Source of the DNA: Tubiluchus corallicola
Taxonomy: Eukaryota > Priapulida > Priapulimorpha > Priapulimorphida > Tubiluchidae
Assembly: GCA_030141605.1 (NCBI GenBank)
Contig: JAQGDQ010002367.1
Span: 62,001 to 126,000, forward strand
Length of the DNA: 64,000 nucleotides
Reading direction: 5' to 3'
Both the position numbers and the translations under genes were made by a program. The notes below the pieces were generated by a model. It ran no database searches. It was given only the letters and a program-made list of their open reading frames with translations, and was not told the origin of the DNA. This document shows, in pieces, positions 1 through 10,546 of this stretch (positions within the stretch are counted from its first letter, which is position 1; each line of letters begins with the position of its first letter).

Positions 1-600
1 AAGGTCACTGTCGCATTACAAAGTGAAAGCATCTTATTTGATGCATTCATGCGTCGCGGCTTTCACACTTGCGATCACGTAAATACGTGCAAAAGCCGCA
101 AAGCAAAGATCATATTATATGCGTAATAATGATAACATTAACAAACAGCTAAGTTACTCATAGCATAGCCATTATGAAGTAAGAAATTTTAATAAGGCAA
201 GGCATATATTTGAAGTCGTCAAACTGTTAGTGACCAGGAAAAGATGGTCAATTCCTGGGTCGCCGAAAAATAGGCCAATGGAATATTATAATGGTAATAA
301 TAGATAATATATAATATATAATGGTAATAATAGACTCGATAACAGAACAATAATAACAGAATGACAGACCAGTACAAATGTATACGGATGACGAGAATGA
401 ATACTGGATTTTTAGAAAATGATTATAATGTGCAAGTTAAAATTATTACCAGCCATTAGCTAGTATAGATAGACGAAAATTTAAAGACTGCTATCAGAGG
501 AACAAAGATAAGTGGTTAAGACGAAATAAATAGGACAGATAGCAGCAAATAGAAGTTCTGATGATAATAAAAGGTTGGGAAGAGATAGTTGTTTAAAGAA
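1..600. other. AT-rich stretch without a recognised gene
   Basis: No open frame of note and no recognised motif on either strand. It lies directly upstream of the gypsy protease relic and could hold a decayed gag or leader region of that element, but nothing in the sequence proves this. Confidence 0.3.
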
Positions 601-622
601 CAACATTAAATCTACACGTTCA

Positions 623-1110
623 ATGGACTACAGAGCAGAAGTAATTAAGGACAATGATGACAGAGCAAAATTAGTAGTCACATTAGAAAGTGAAGATATA
701 CCTTTTTGCAAAGTTAAGATAGGCCAAAAGTGACAACCTACATTAATAGACTCAAGCGTGGCTATTAACGTTATTGAAGAAAAACTTTTTAGTGCATTGC
801 CAAAAAACTTAAAAGGTCGAGTACAGCCACCCAACCGAGACTTAACATTGAATACAGCAATGAAACATGTTGCTAACTTAATCGGGCAGATTGTTTTACC
901 AGTAGAAATTGGTCAGGACACCTTTCATTTACTTTTTCACATAGAAGAGCAAATAGCGAAACCATTGATTTTGGGAAATACATTTTTTCATAAATCAGGA
1001 GCAATTTTAGATATTGCTAATTCTCTTTTGTTTATCGATTTGGAGGTTGTTCGTTTTTCTTCTCTGGATAAGCTACATCATGATTTGACTTTCTTTATCA
1101 AGGCTCATGA
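623..1110 (+). pseudogene. Ty3/gypsy-type aspartic protease relic
   Basis: The frame starting at 623 reads into a retropepsin-like fold, broken by a stop near 731. After the stop the frame continues as LIDSSVAINVIEEKLF, in the position where these proteases carry the catalytic D-T/S-G-A motif. Here the motif is DSSV, so the expected Gly and Ala are lost. Further on, GNTFFHKSGAILDIAN matches the conserved flap-end motif (G-x-x-F-x-x-x-x-G-A-x-L-D) of retrotransposon proteases. The reverse transcriptase of the same polyprotein follows in order at 1812-2780. The copy is dead: stops, frameshifts and an altered active site. A gypsy protease is the best fit; which gypsy clade cannot be said. Confidence 0.65.
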
Positions 1111-1811
1111 GAAAATTATTCTTCAGAGTAAAACGGATGTTCTTGTTAAAGCTTATGTAGGAGGTGTGAGAAACTTCAACAGGAATACTACACGTTTGTT
1201 CATTAACTTCATTGCCAATTTTTAAGCAAGATAATGATTGTCAAGCTGTTCCAGTAGTGGTCAAACACAGAAGAGGCTTAATTTGTATCCCTATGTTGAA
1301 TATTGGATCAGATTTTGTCGAAAGGGGAAGTAATTGTGATTGCGAATCCAGCACCAAAACATTATTGCTATCAAGTGTCAAAATCATTAGAGTGCACTTC
1401 AATTACGGAAAGAATTCCCGAGATTTACTGTAAATTATTGAAGAAAGTTGTAAGAGTTCTGCTATTGATAAAGCTCAGAGAGTATCACGTCAATTTAAAT
1501 TCAATGAAAAGATTTCCATTATTGCTAATCAATCGAGAAAATCATCCTAGAGACAAACTTATGTAGATGTTATGATGCAAACAAGGAAGAATCCTATTAT
1601 GACGAATCGTTTTCACAAAAAAATTGGGAGACGAAAAAGAGATACCAGCCGCAAGATGTAAGAGTATATGATGGAAGACCAGGCAAAACACAAGTTGTTT
1701 TTCATGATAGACCAAAATCGCGTATATACTATCAACAATGATTGGCAGAATAAAAAAAGACACATATCAGAATTGAGAAGACGCAATTAGAGAAGAGCCG
1801 AGAAAAAGATT

Positions 1812-2782
1812 TTGGTGAGAGGGTTACTCACAGTGAAGATTAACGGATTAGTACAAGAACTACTGCTAGACAATATAAAAAATTTATATCTAATATGTCT
1901 TCTAGATAGAGTTAAGAAACTCATTATCGCTGAAAGAGATTGTTTTACAAGTAAAGATAAAGATTTAGTGGGAACAACAGAGGCAGAATTTAAAATACGT
2001 TTAACTGATGACACACTATTCAAATGTCGTGTCTATCCCGTACGAATACATTTGGAAAAGGTAGTAGATGACACCATTGAATCACTCTTAAAAGCTGGAA
2101 TAATCAGTCCATATGATGCACCGTACAGTAGTCCTGTACTATTAGTGTGTAAGAAGGAGGAATGTTGCAGGATGTTGCTTGACTTTCGATATTTGAATTC
2201 AAGGACAGTCAAGGACAATATACAACGACTTCGAATTGACAGAATTCTAAATCGTCTCTATTCTAAGCCGAGAAGAGACTATTTTTACTGTTTTGGATCT
2301 CAAAAGTGCTTTTCAGGTAGATACCTATGAGACAAAATTCTTGAGACTAGGCAACATTTACAACTTATCATGGTAGTTTGTATAACTTTAACGTTTGTCC
2401 CTTTGGAGCTACAAATTCTCCATCAGCATTTCTTAAATTAGCCCATACTTTGGTTAAGGATCTATTTACGGACGATAAGAGGCACAGACTACATTGTTTT
2501 GTACATGATCTATTAGTTTCAGAACCAGATGATGAGATTCATTGAAGACTTGCAGGATGCTTTTGACAGACTAAGGAAAGCAAGATTGAAATGTCAATTG
2601 CAAAAATGCAATTGTTAACCTCTGGAGTTGAATATTTGGGATATGTAGTAAAGCCCGAAGCCAGAAAAGATAGTGGTAATTCAAAATTTAGAAATACCCA
2701 AACTCAAAAACAAGTTAAGGCTTTCATTGGAATAGCTCATTTTTATAGAAATTTCATACCTGATTTTGATGGAAAAGCTTAA
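1812..2782 (+). pseudogene. Ty3/gypsy reverse transcriptase relic
   Basis: The frame 1812-2330 carries the N-terminal fingers and palm of a gypsy reverse transcriptase: PVRIHLEKVVDDTIESLLKA, then GIISPYDAPYSSPVLLVCKK and the conserved DFRYLNSRTVKDN. At about 2270 the reading shifts frame, and the catalytic YxDD box region (2400-2540) is only vaguely readable. From 2591 a second frame gives the connection domain: GVEYLGYVVKPEARK and KQVKAFIGIAHFYRNFIPDF, the usual sequence before RNase H. Order and strand agree with the upstream protease, so both belong to one polyprotein copy. Several frameshifts show it is not functional. Confidence 0.8.
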
Positions 2783-3060
2783 TTAATCACTTTTACAATT
2801 ACTTAGAAAAGGACAGTAATTCATACAGACACAAGAAAGAAATCAAGCTCCCAGATCAAAAAAAAAGCTTATACAATTCATGCGGACGGTAGCAATTTTG
2901 CAATTTCGACAGTCCTACAGCAGACTGACACTAATGGTAATGCAACGATCCTAGCTAGTAGCCCAGCATCGAGACGTGTTTCCATTAAATGAAGCGGCAC
3001 TCCAAAAACAGGACTCTCTGGACTTACTAGGCATGCTCGTCTGTCCGAACCTAGGTCTAT
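2783..3060 (+). pseudogene. Start of gypsy RNase H domain, truncated
   Basis: After the reverse transcriptase the translation continues in pieces as IHADGSNFAISTVLQQTDTNG, the beginning of a gypsy RNase H (typical form: hTDAS-x-x-A-h-x-x-V-L-x-Q). The first catalytic Asp is present (ADGS). Similarity is lost after about 2990, so the domain is truncated or scrambled there. Confidence 0.6.
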
Positions 3061-3980
3061 GCTCCCAAACCCTGAGATGTTAAGACGATTTGACGTATAA
3101 CGGACCCCCAACTATGTATATTAAGATTGCTACTAACCAGAGATTTCCCAACACGCTACAAACAGTTAAATCCGCCAGTAATATGTACTGCGAATTGAGG
3201 AAGTACGGTGCGCTGTGTCTGTCGATGGAAATAATCGCTCACACTCTGTGTTTCTGTGATGTATAGAGCTACCGATGCACACAAACCTTGTTCATTCACT
3301 TATATATTTAAATATTCATGGTTGATAACTATATTAAGTATTACTTAATATTTATTAGTATGATTCACCCTAATGTATCTATTTCTGGTAAAATAGTATT
3401 TCGTTATTTTAGGCGCAATTATGATTGAATATGTTATTTTAGGTGATGGTCCTGCCACATGTTCTAATACTGACTCCGAGTAGGATTTCTATTCGCATTT
3501 TGGTATTAACCTGTTAAACATTTAGACTTGCTACTATTTGTGTGATCTTATTTCAGCAGTGGTTCCTGACAAAGTACTTCTGCAGCCTTAACACGCAACA
3601 CAAACGCAATAAAACCGAAACACTAAACAAATGAGTTAAAATATGAAAGCTCCCGACTAAATAACTTTTATGACGAAATAGTGTTTACATTGACAAGAAT
3701 TTCAGGAAGTGACATGATATGAACTGATATAAGTTACACAAATGGAACAGATAGGGAAAAGATTATTTTAACAACCTGAACGTTTAAAAAGTTATTACTT
3801 CGACATAGATACAGTGATTTTATTGAAATTAAACAACTAAAGCCAAAGAGGAGGTGAACTAGGTCACCTGAGAGCAATTTCATAATGTTAACAAGTCTTA
3901 GTGCAAGGAAGTATAAGGCGACCTCTCACCACAAGCTCCCGTCTCTACTCTAACTGTCTAGCAAGTAAAAAATGGAGCGA
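3061..3980. other. Non-coding stretch between gypsy pieces
   Basis: AT-rich, no recognised coding motif. It separates the protease/reverse transcriptase relic from the integrase-end relic at 4206-5110, so it may be scrambled retrotransposon sequence or a later insertion. Confidence 0.3.
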
Positions 3981-3982
3981 TT

Positions 3983-3998
3983 CCACTCACTCACTCAC

Positions 3999-4046
<48 letters not shown>

Positions 4047-4116
4047 CCTCTCCTCTCCCTCTCTCCCTCTCCCTCTCCCTCTCTCCTCTCCCTCTCTCCC
4101 TCTCTCTCTCTCTCTC

Positions 4117-4202
<86 letters not shown>
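3983..4202. repeat. Compound (CT)n/(CCCTCT)n/(TCTG)n microsatellite
   Basis: About 220 bp of uninterrupted pyrimidine repeat: ACTC repeats, a long CT tract, a CCTCT-rich centre, a run of about nine TCTG units, then CT again. On the other strand it is pure purine-rich GA. Open frames across it (Ser-Leu or Arg-Glu repeats) are artefacts. Confidence 0.95.
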
Positions 4203-4205
<3 letters not shown>

Positions 4206-5110
4206 GATGAACACATTACCGGAAACTCCACCGACTGCACTAACGTTCAGAAAATATCAAAAACATTTTGACTTACTGAACACTCCGGAAAAGATAGATC
4301 AATACTTAGTGGAGATAAAAGATAAGACTGACAGATAAGTAAAACAATACAAAGAAAAATTAGGACTATATGACAATCACAGTCCAGATGAAACAGATGA
4401 GGATGGTTATTGTTCTGAACAAGAGGAAGAAGGTTCAAGGACAGAAATGCCATTAGATGTGCATTCAGAAGAAGTATGGCAAGATGAAGACCCAATATCA
4501 AATGTACCAGATGTGACAGATACATCTGATGCCTTCGATGCACTTAACCAGACACAATCAACTAAAAAGGGGAATAACAATACTTCATCGCGAGAAAAAT
4601 TGCTAGAAAATTAACAAATGGAGGCACAATCTCAGACTAACATACCAATAACCCGTACTAAAGAACATTTGCCAATAAATCTCGAATTAGTGTTAAAATG
4701 GCAAGCTGAAGACGAATATTTAGCTGAAATTATTCATATTCTTACTTTCCCCGTCAACCGAAATCGAGACGAGGAATAATTTTTCATCGCTGATGATAAC
4801 TATTTTGATAGGATAGAACAGACTGCGTCAGTAAATTGTGAACAAGAATTATTACGATTGGCTATACTTGCAAGACTTTTTAATACCATTATTGACTTGT
4901 GCCATAATACATATGGACATTCAGGTTACGCTAGTCTTTATCAGAGGCTTAAAAATCGTTACTGATGGCCCAAAATGCTTCAACAGATTATTTATTTATC
5001 AAAGAAATCAAGGAAAGCAATCAAAGAACAAATTGATAATGCTCTCGCACAAGAACTGGACAACTGGATGAAGGAGAACACTGCAAGGAAAAGTTCTTTA
5101 GAAAACACCC
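4206..5110 (+). pseudogene. Gypsy polyprotein relic with integrase zinc-binding domain
   Basis: Translation in pieces gives an acidic, hydrophilic segment (4206-4610) and then a linker with LVLKWQAEDEYLAEIIHILT and NYFDRIEQ, as found between RNase H and integrase in gypsy polyproteins. The H2C2-type zinc-binding region follows at about 4895-4980: CHNTYGHSGYASLYQRLKNR, then WPKM after an in-frame stop. The catalytic integrase core is not recognisable beyond this. It could be the 3' continuation of the copy at 623-3060, separated by insertion of unrelated sequence and the microsatellite. Confidence 0.6.
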
Positions 5111-5129
5111 AGGCCACGTTAAGCAAGAT

Positions 5130-5381
5130 GTGAAACACTTAAGGTACAAAACAGCTATTACATCACCGACAAGGAAAAAAGTGGCGTCTTATATGATACA
5201 TTTTTCAGCGGAAAATATGTTGACAAGTCTGCATTTGATAACAAATGGTACCGGCAAGTGCAACACTTTGCTAGTCCAACCTATGCCACAAGATGAAGAA
5301 ACATTGTGGGTCACTGACAACTTCACCATGGAAAAAGTAATGCAAGCTATAAAAATACAAAATGTAATAATAAAACCTTAA
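5130..5381 (+). other. 83-codon open frame of unknown meaning
   Basis: An open frame directly after the integrase-end relic, with a mixed amino-acid composition. No family is recognised. It may be part of a decayed retrotransposon; there is no sign of a host gene such as splice sites with a matching neighbour. Confidence 0.15.
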
Positions 5382-5514
5382 ACACAGATGGGTGCTGCCC
5401 ACTCGTGATACGGACTTTTGGGCTAAAGTCGTGTTTTGAACTTGGTAAATATATGCTTAGAAAATAGAGTATGGTCTTCATATATTCTTATATATAATCT
5501 GGTAGGACATATTA

Positions 5515-5860
5515 TAGTCATCTTAGCAACTACAGGCCTACAACAATAACGGTAAATTATTATTGCTGTAAATTAGCTAAAAAATTATAGCACATAGGTT
5601 ACATCTCTATACTTGTGATAAAGGCCTACTAGATGAACAGCAGGAGGGATTCAAATCGGGTTGCAGAACCACCTGACGCTTAGTTAGGTTGATATCTAAT
5701 ATAGAAGGAAAATTAATGCATAAATATGCCTGGATGGCTCATTGAGGTGATTTTAAAAAAAAAGCATTTGACAGCGAATTTGTGTCGAAGGCATGAGTCA
5801 CTAAGAGTTTGTAAGCTGCAAATAGAGTAAAAATAATTAAATTTATTTTAGACCCCTATT
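5515..5860 (+). pseudogene. LINE reverse transcriptase fragment
   Basis: Read in shifting frames, the segment gives SNYRPTTITVNYYCCKLAKK, a worn version of the N-Y-R-P-x-x-L motif that opens the reverse transcriptase of non-LTR elements. It continues with LLDEQQEGFKSGCRTT (typical: L-x-x-x-Q-x-G-F-R-x-G-R-S-C) and a DFKKKAFDS-like box carrying the first catalytic Asp. Many stops; dead fragment. Confidence 0.65.
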
Positions 5861-6488
5861 TCTTTTACTTCACAAAATTTCTGTATGCAACGATAAGAAC
5901 AGCAACACGGTAGCAGCTGTAGTTACAAAACAAGACAACAACAACTTTGAAGAAGCGTATACGGTGTGTAGACTTTTCTTGTACCCACGACAAATTATAA
6001 TGTTAATCTTTGATTAAAATAACGTTTGTCGTCGATTTTAGAGATAGGCTTTACAACGTTTATCAGCAGACAAAAGTTGTTACAGTTGTCGTTTTGACCT
6101 TACAACGTTTGTGATTGCAGATTTATAAAATTTAGCGTTAGTGTCGCGTTGTTATAGTTATTATAACGTTTGTGTAACATCAGCCGAGAAAATTACTTTC
6201 ATTTGCCAAATTACTTAAATCGCTTTCTACATTTTCCTAATGTAGTGGACGATATTTGATGATTAATTAGGCTCTGGTCGCGCCACAAATAAACTAAATG
6301 ATGAATTACATTTTATATAATCCCATGTTTTAGAAAAAGAATCCGAAAAGTAAAAGAGTACTTCTAAACTTGTAAATTATGTTTTGCTATCAGACAAATA
6401 CGTAATCTTTTCACAGAAATTTTTTTATCAATTTACAAGTAAATAATATTTAGCAAATACTCATGTTTCCTGCGTATTTTGTATTTTG

Positions 6489-6489
<1 letters not shown>
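5861..6489. other. Non-coding AT-rich stretch
   Basis: No gene recognised. Lies downstream (in gene direction) of the channel exon at 6641-7477 and may be channel intron. Several dispersed ACAACGTTT-like words occur at 5985-6180 without a clear period. Confidence 0.3.
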
Positions 6490-6525
<36 letters not shown>

Positions 6526-6551
6526 TATCACATATATATATATATATATCC
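6490..6551. repeat. (AT)n microsatellite
   Basis: Two TA runs separated by AAGTATCAC, next to the perfect hairpin at 6546-6589. Confidence 0.9.
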
Positions 6552-6589
6552 TGAGAAAACGGATATTTTTTTCCGTTTTCTCAGGATAT
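6546..6589. repeat. Perfect 17-bp inverted repeat (hairpin)
   Basis: The arm ATATCCTGAGAAAACGG (6546-6562) is repeated as its exact reverse complement at 6573-6589, with a 10-bp AT loop. On the minus strand it lies about 50 bases beyond the donor site of the channel exon, so the transcript would carry it in the intron. Confidence 0.85.
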
Positions 6590-6640
6590 TTTTTTATTTC
6601 GTCTGTCATACTCTAATCTCAGCAAACATCTTTTGCTTAC

Positions 6641-7477
6641 CTGCCGCTTTAATATTTCGTCAGCTTGGATAAGGCGGCAATGTTTCTTTCTAGGAAGTTT
6701 TAATATAGCTTGAGCTCGTTCGTAGTACAAGGTAAAGTTATTCACAATAACTGGCACTGGTAAGGCAATGATTAAAAGACCAGCTATAGCGCAGAAAAAA
6801 CCAACTATCATTCCAGCTAGTGTCTTCGGAATTAAGTCTCCATATCCGATTGTTGTCATGGTGATGAGTGCCCACCAAAATCCTCGGAATATGCTGTCAA
6901 ACTGGCTAGGGATATCTTCTTCCGTTAACCGTTCAGCATAGTATACTAGACTTGCAAATATCACGACTAAAATCATAATGATCATCACTAGCAACGTTAA
7001 TTCTTTCACACTGGCTTTAATTGTGGTTACAAGGACGTGTAGCCCGCTTAAATGTCGAGTCAACTTAAAAATACGAAATATTCGGATAAAGCGAAAAAAA
7101 TTGATAAATTCCGACATTTCCCAAGCTGCTGGAGCTGTAGTCGGAAAGACTGCTCGAACCGTTAGCAATGTCATTTTTAGATAAAACGGCACGAGAGAAA
7201 GAAGATCGACTAAATTCAGCGGTCCCTTGAAAAACTTTCTCTTTGAAGGTGCACAAACAAATTTGAAAATGAGTTCTGTGGTAAAATATGCTGAGCAAAT
7301 GTATTCGACTATGTCTAGACTAGTGAGAGGCACGATGTGATATTCAGCAATGTAGTGATTACCAGATGTTCTATTTAAAGCATATAAAGGCACTGTCCTC
7401 TGGGCACCTTTGTACGTCTCAGTGCAGAAACCAAATATAGATATTCCCACAAAGAGCAAAGAAATGATATGCAGAGT
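6641..7477 (-). CDS. Shaw: Shaw-like K+ channel, exon 3: S1 to S6 and pore
   Basis: 279 codons of the membrane part of a voltage-gated potassium channel of the plasma membrane. The minus-strand acceptor TTTTTTAG lies just before ACTCTGCAT (7477) and the donor GGCAG/GTAAGC follows CAG at 6641. Within the exon: S1 ends near residue 20; S2-S3 at about 50-105; S4 is INFFRFIRIFRIFKLTRH (125-142); S5 at about 160-180 with VIFASLVYYAERL. The selectivity filter TMTTIGYGD spans 206-214, and S6 holds the gating hinge PVPVIVNNF (240-248). The S4-S5 region (SVKELTLLV, FASLVYYAER) is closer to insect Shaw than to vertebrate Kv1. The first S4 arginine position of Kv3/Shaker channels is Asn here. The open frame runs on past the donor to 6581, but the consensus splice site makes that tail unlikely to be protein. 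Confidence 0.93.
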
Positions 7478-8696
7478 CTAAAAAACAAATGTAAAAGATT
7501 CATTAAATTTTATATATCTACTTTTAATAGCCAAAATAACGTAATACTGCATAGATTATGGTTTTAACATTGCATACGTTGGTAATAAATACAATGTTAC
7601 TGTTGATCATTTTATTAAGAAACGCGAATCCAGTAATACCGTTATTGTAGGGCAAACCAGTGCCAATGAAAACGATAATCTAATTAAAGAATTTCTAATG
7701 GGGATTTTAAAAATGCATGGGTGGTGGAGAGTTTTACTTTCTGAACAATAATGATTTGAGTAATATACGTAGACACAACGTTTCGATGAAATTTCTTATT
7801 AATATTGTATTATAAATGTCTGTTATAAATCGCCTTTATTACTAATCTATAATCACTTATTTATTTTTGCTTTTTATCTCTTGATGTACTAACCTTTTTT
7901 ACATAATGATCGCACTGATGTATATATCGCGTTGATCGAAAATAAAGGATAATAATAAGTGTTCTGCCGTCGTGCTCTTGCTGTCAAGGTAGTGTAATAA
8001 CCCCTGGACGATTTGAACCAGAATTATCAGTGGGCGAGAAGCCTCGGTACGAGTACCACTGTTATCGCATTGAGAAAGTAGATACTAACCCAACGCCTGG
8101 GAGACGTTGACCCGTACAAAATCTTGACTAATCTAGTAAACGTTGAAACTGTCAGATGTTTGAGACTTGCTAATGTTTTGTTAGTGTGAAAGAATCTTTG
8201 TAATTGAACTAAATAACTTTGGGCGTGTATGTGTGTGTAATTCCTGCTTTCGGACTAAAAGTTCAATGACTGGAATGTATGTGTTTGTTTTATTTGTAAC
8301 AAATAAAACGATTTTATACTACTAGCTAGCTAAACATAAAACATAAGGAAGAATCTACTTTGAAGGGTTACCGCACTCTCACATTGGAGCCTGAAATAGC
8401 GGAAGCAGGCTTGTTCTGTTTGGCGCTTAAACTAACACCAGCAACCACTGAACTCCACGAACCAGAATGAGGCATTTGTATTTATAGATTTTGGCATCAT
8501 TTTGCACATGTAAAACAGATAAGTATTTAAATTTAAGCCAATCATAAAGTAGATTTGTGAGTTTCATGCACTGTAAGATTACACATTTTGATTTACAGGG
8601 GTGTTTTTGCTTTGAAGCGACTTTGAAATAACATACAGTCCGTATATTTTGTGTCCTTGAGTGAGTGAAAGTTTGAAAGCAAGACAGGAGCTCAGC

Positions 8697-8815
8697 AACA
8701 CAACAACAACAACAATAATAATAATAATGATAATGATAGTGATAGTGAGATAGTGATAGTGATAATGATAATGATAATAATAATGATAATGATGATGATA
8801 ATAATAATAATATCT
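8697..8815. repeat. Compound (AAC)n/(AAT)n/(GATAAT)n microsatellite
   Basis: AACAAC and AATAAT units grade into GATAGT and GATAAT units, ending in ATAATAATAATA. Followed by a partial inverse run (8816-8860) of ATTATC units. Confidence 0.85.
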
Positions 8816-9515
8816 ATTTCTATTATCGTCATTATCACTATTATCATTATACTGATAAATAACGATGATAGTAACTACTAATAAATTTTAAAGCTGAGTT
8901 ACGCAAAAATTTATGTGTTAACTCACATAGTGCCATAAAGACTACATACACAACAATTACGTATTTTTATAAAACTAAGTATTTATAAAAACATTTTGCA
9001 GTAACCTTTAAGCGCTTGATAGCTATGGGTTGTAGCCTTATCAGTAATTACACACCGAGGTATGTCACTGACGATTGTGAGGAGGCAATAAATTTTCATT
9101 GAACGCTCAGCAGAGTGTAGAGCCGATAGGTGAACGTAGTCTCTATTTAGAGTATAATAATAATGATAGTCTTGTCCTCTAGAAACTGTAAACCGTAAAC
9201 TAAAAGGGAATTACGGAGATAGTATAATTAGAGAAGAATCGAAGCTTTCGAGCCAACAATAAATTTTCTAATAGCAAAGGAAAACTGTGTTAAATAGTGA
9301 TTTTGATTAAATTGGCGACTAAATTATTAAATTAATAATTCAAGATTAAATGCTTGACGATGCAAGATTAAACTATCGTCCTGGCTAGAAGCCTAGTTAG
9401 GTGGTGGCATCACGTGACCAGCTGATCTTCGACCGGCTGACTCACAAGTAAAGATTGATGATGTAATCGTTATGCGCAGAAGCTCGCGGCGCATTAGGTA
9501 GTTAGACAAAAGTGA

Positions 9516-9524
9516 GGCCCGCAC
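9516..9524. repeat. Left 9-bp target-site duplication of the MULE
   Basis: GGCCCGCAC, directly left of the terminal inverted repeat; the same nine bases follow the right end at 15733-15741. Confidence 0.9.
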
Positions 9525-9589
9525 GCGAAATTTTTTTTTGCAACTGAGTTCCGGACAGATTATTTTCCTCATTTGCATTAACCAATCAG
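9525..9589 (+). repeat. Left terminal inverted repeat of the MULE
   Basis: 65 bp matching the reverse complement of 15669-15732 apart from a one-base T-run difference and a few substitutions. Its last ten bases, AACCAATCAG, are also the start of the first 44-bp tandem repeat unit. Confidence 0.9.
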
Positions 9590-9711
9590 CGTCTATGTTG
9601 TTCAGGGGCGCTTCAGAGCAAGAAACCAATCAGCGTCTATGTTGTTCAGGGGCGCTTCAGAGCAAGAAACCAATCAGCGTCTATGTTGATCAGGGGCGCT
9701 TCAGAGCAAGA
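9580..9711 (+). repeat. Three 44-bp tandem repeats with CCAAT boxes
   Basis: The unit starts AACCAATCAGCGTCTATGTT and ends CTTCAGAGCAAGA. Copies begin at 9580, 9624 and 9668, and only one base differs (GTTGATCAGG in the third). Each unit has a CCAAT box. The third unit runs directly into the ATG at 9711, so the array is probably the promoter of the transposase gene. The first unit overlaps the inner end of the terminal repeat. Confidence 0.92.
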
Positions 9712-9811
9712 TGGCGATCCACGTGTGTGAGTTCTGTGTGAAGGAACCTGACAAATACTCTGAAATTTCTTCATTTGCGGTAAGATTATATTGCTAACTA
9801 ATGGCTAAATG

Positions 9812-10537
9812 GGCGCTATTACACTTTCGCACCGCCTAGCTTTTTCTAGGTTATTACTCGTTTTTAGGCTCGTAAGTCATCATTCTTACGTCATCAGTGA
9901 ATGTTTCCGCTAATCTAAGTGTAATTTAATAATATATTTAGGTATAATTACCAATAATTACGCTGTATTCACACTTCTACACCTATACAGGGCGTATCGC
10001 CATCTTGTTTGTGTGTGTAGTCACGTGACGAATTTCGTACTAGTTTATGCATTATCAGGGCCTAGCTTAAAAGGCACGTGACACACTTTCATCTTCACCG
10101 CATTTACGAAATAAAGAAAAAACTTTTACTTTTTTATAATCTAATAGTAATAATACTATAGTAATAAATAAAATTAATGATAAATAACTGTAGTCGTCTA
10201 AAATAATTTCCCGCGATACGATACAAACTCCCGTGGCTGCAACCCTAATAATCATAAATTATGCGAAGAAACTAAAAATACATGTTAAGGGCCACATCGT
10301 CACTGCGCGAGAGCGATTGCGCATTAGTGATGTAAACACGGTTATTCACGTGCAGCTTTTAATGGCGGCGGTCGGTAAGTAATGCATGATTTTAATCTGG
10401 ACTTATAAAGCGTAAGAAGCAATAATATTATGGGAATATGGTGTATATTACGCCTGTTGGTCTGCTTTCTGGCCTGCAGGCGTGAAAACAGCCAATAGGC
10501 CAGGAAAAGCTAGGCGGTGCGAAAGTGTAATAGCGCC
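9812..10537. mobile_element. 726-bp terminal-inverted-repeat element nested in the MULE
   Basis: The left end GGCGCTATTACACTTTCGCA plus CCGCCTAGCTTTT is repeated exactly, inverted, at the right end (10505-10537). The perfect part is 33 bp and weaker similarity continues about ten bases further. It is flanked by a perfect 9-bp direct repeat, GGCTAAATG, at 9803-9811 and 10538-10546. No transposase is encoded, so it is a non-autonomous element. The 9-bp duplication points to Mutator-like or Merlin-type mobilisation; its ends do not resemble those of the host MULE. It lies in the intron just behind exon a of the MULE gene. Inside are several CACGTG words and two AAGATGGCG/AATGGCGGC-like motifs. 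Confidence 0.88.
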
Positions 10538-10546
10538 GGCTAAATG

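Larger units (their letters stand above)
7478..9524. other. Channel intron sequence before the MULE insertion
   Basis: No gene recognised on either strand. It contains an AT-rich segment (7500-7950) and a segment with balanced base content (7960-8200) that reads like transposon or LTR sequence but shows no motif that can be named. A compound triplet microsatellite lies at 8697-8815. Confidence 0.35.

Noticed and set aside
3901-4271. Ser-Leu-rich frames on the plus strand and Arg-Glu-rich frames on the minus strand
   Set aside because: They cross the CT/GA microsatellite. Only the segment after 4206 looks like retrotransposon coding sequence.
6581-6640. 20-residue C-terminal extension of the channel frame ending at a stop
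   Set aside because: It begins exactly at a strong donor (CAG/GTAAGC), is not conserved in the family and runs into the hairpin and AT tract. It is most likely intron.
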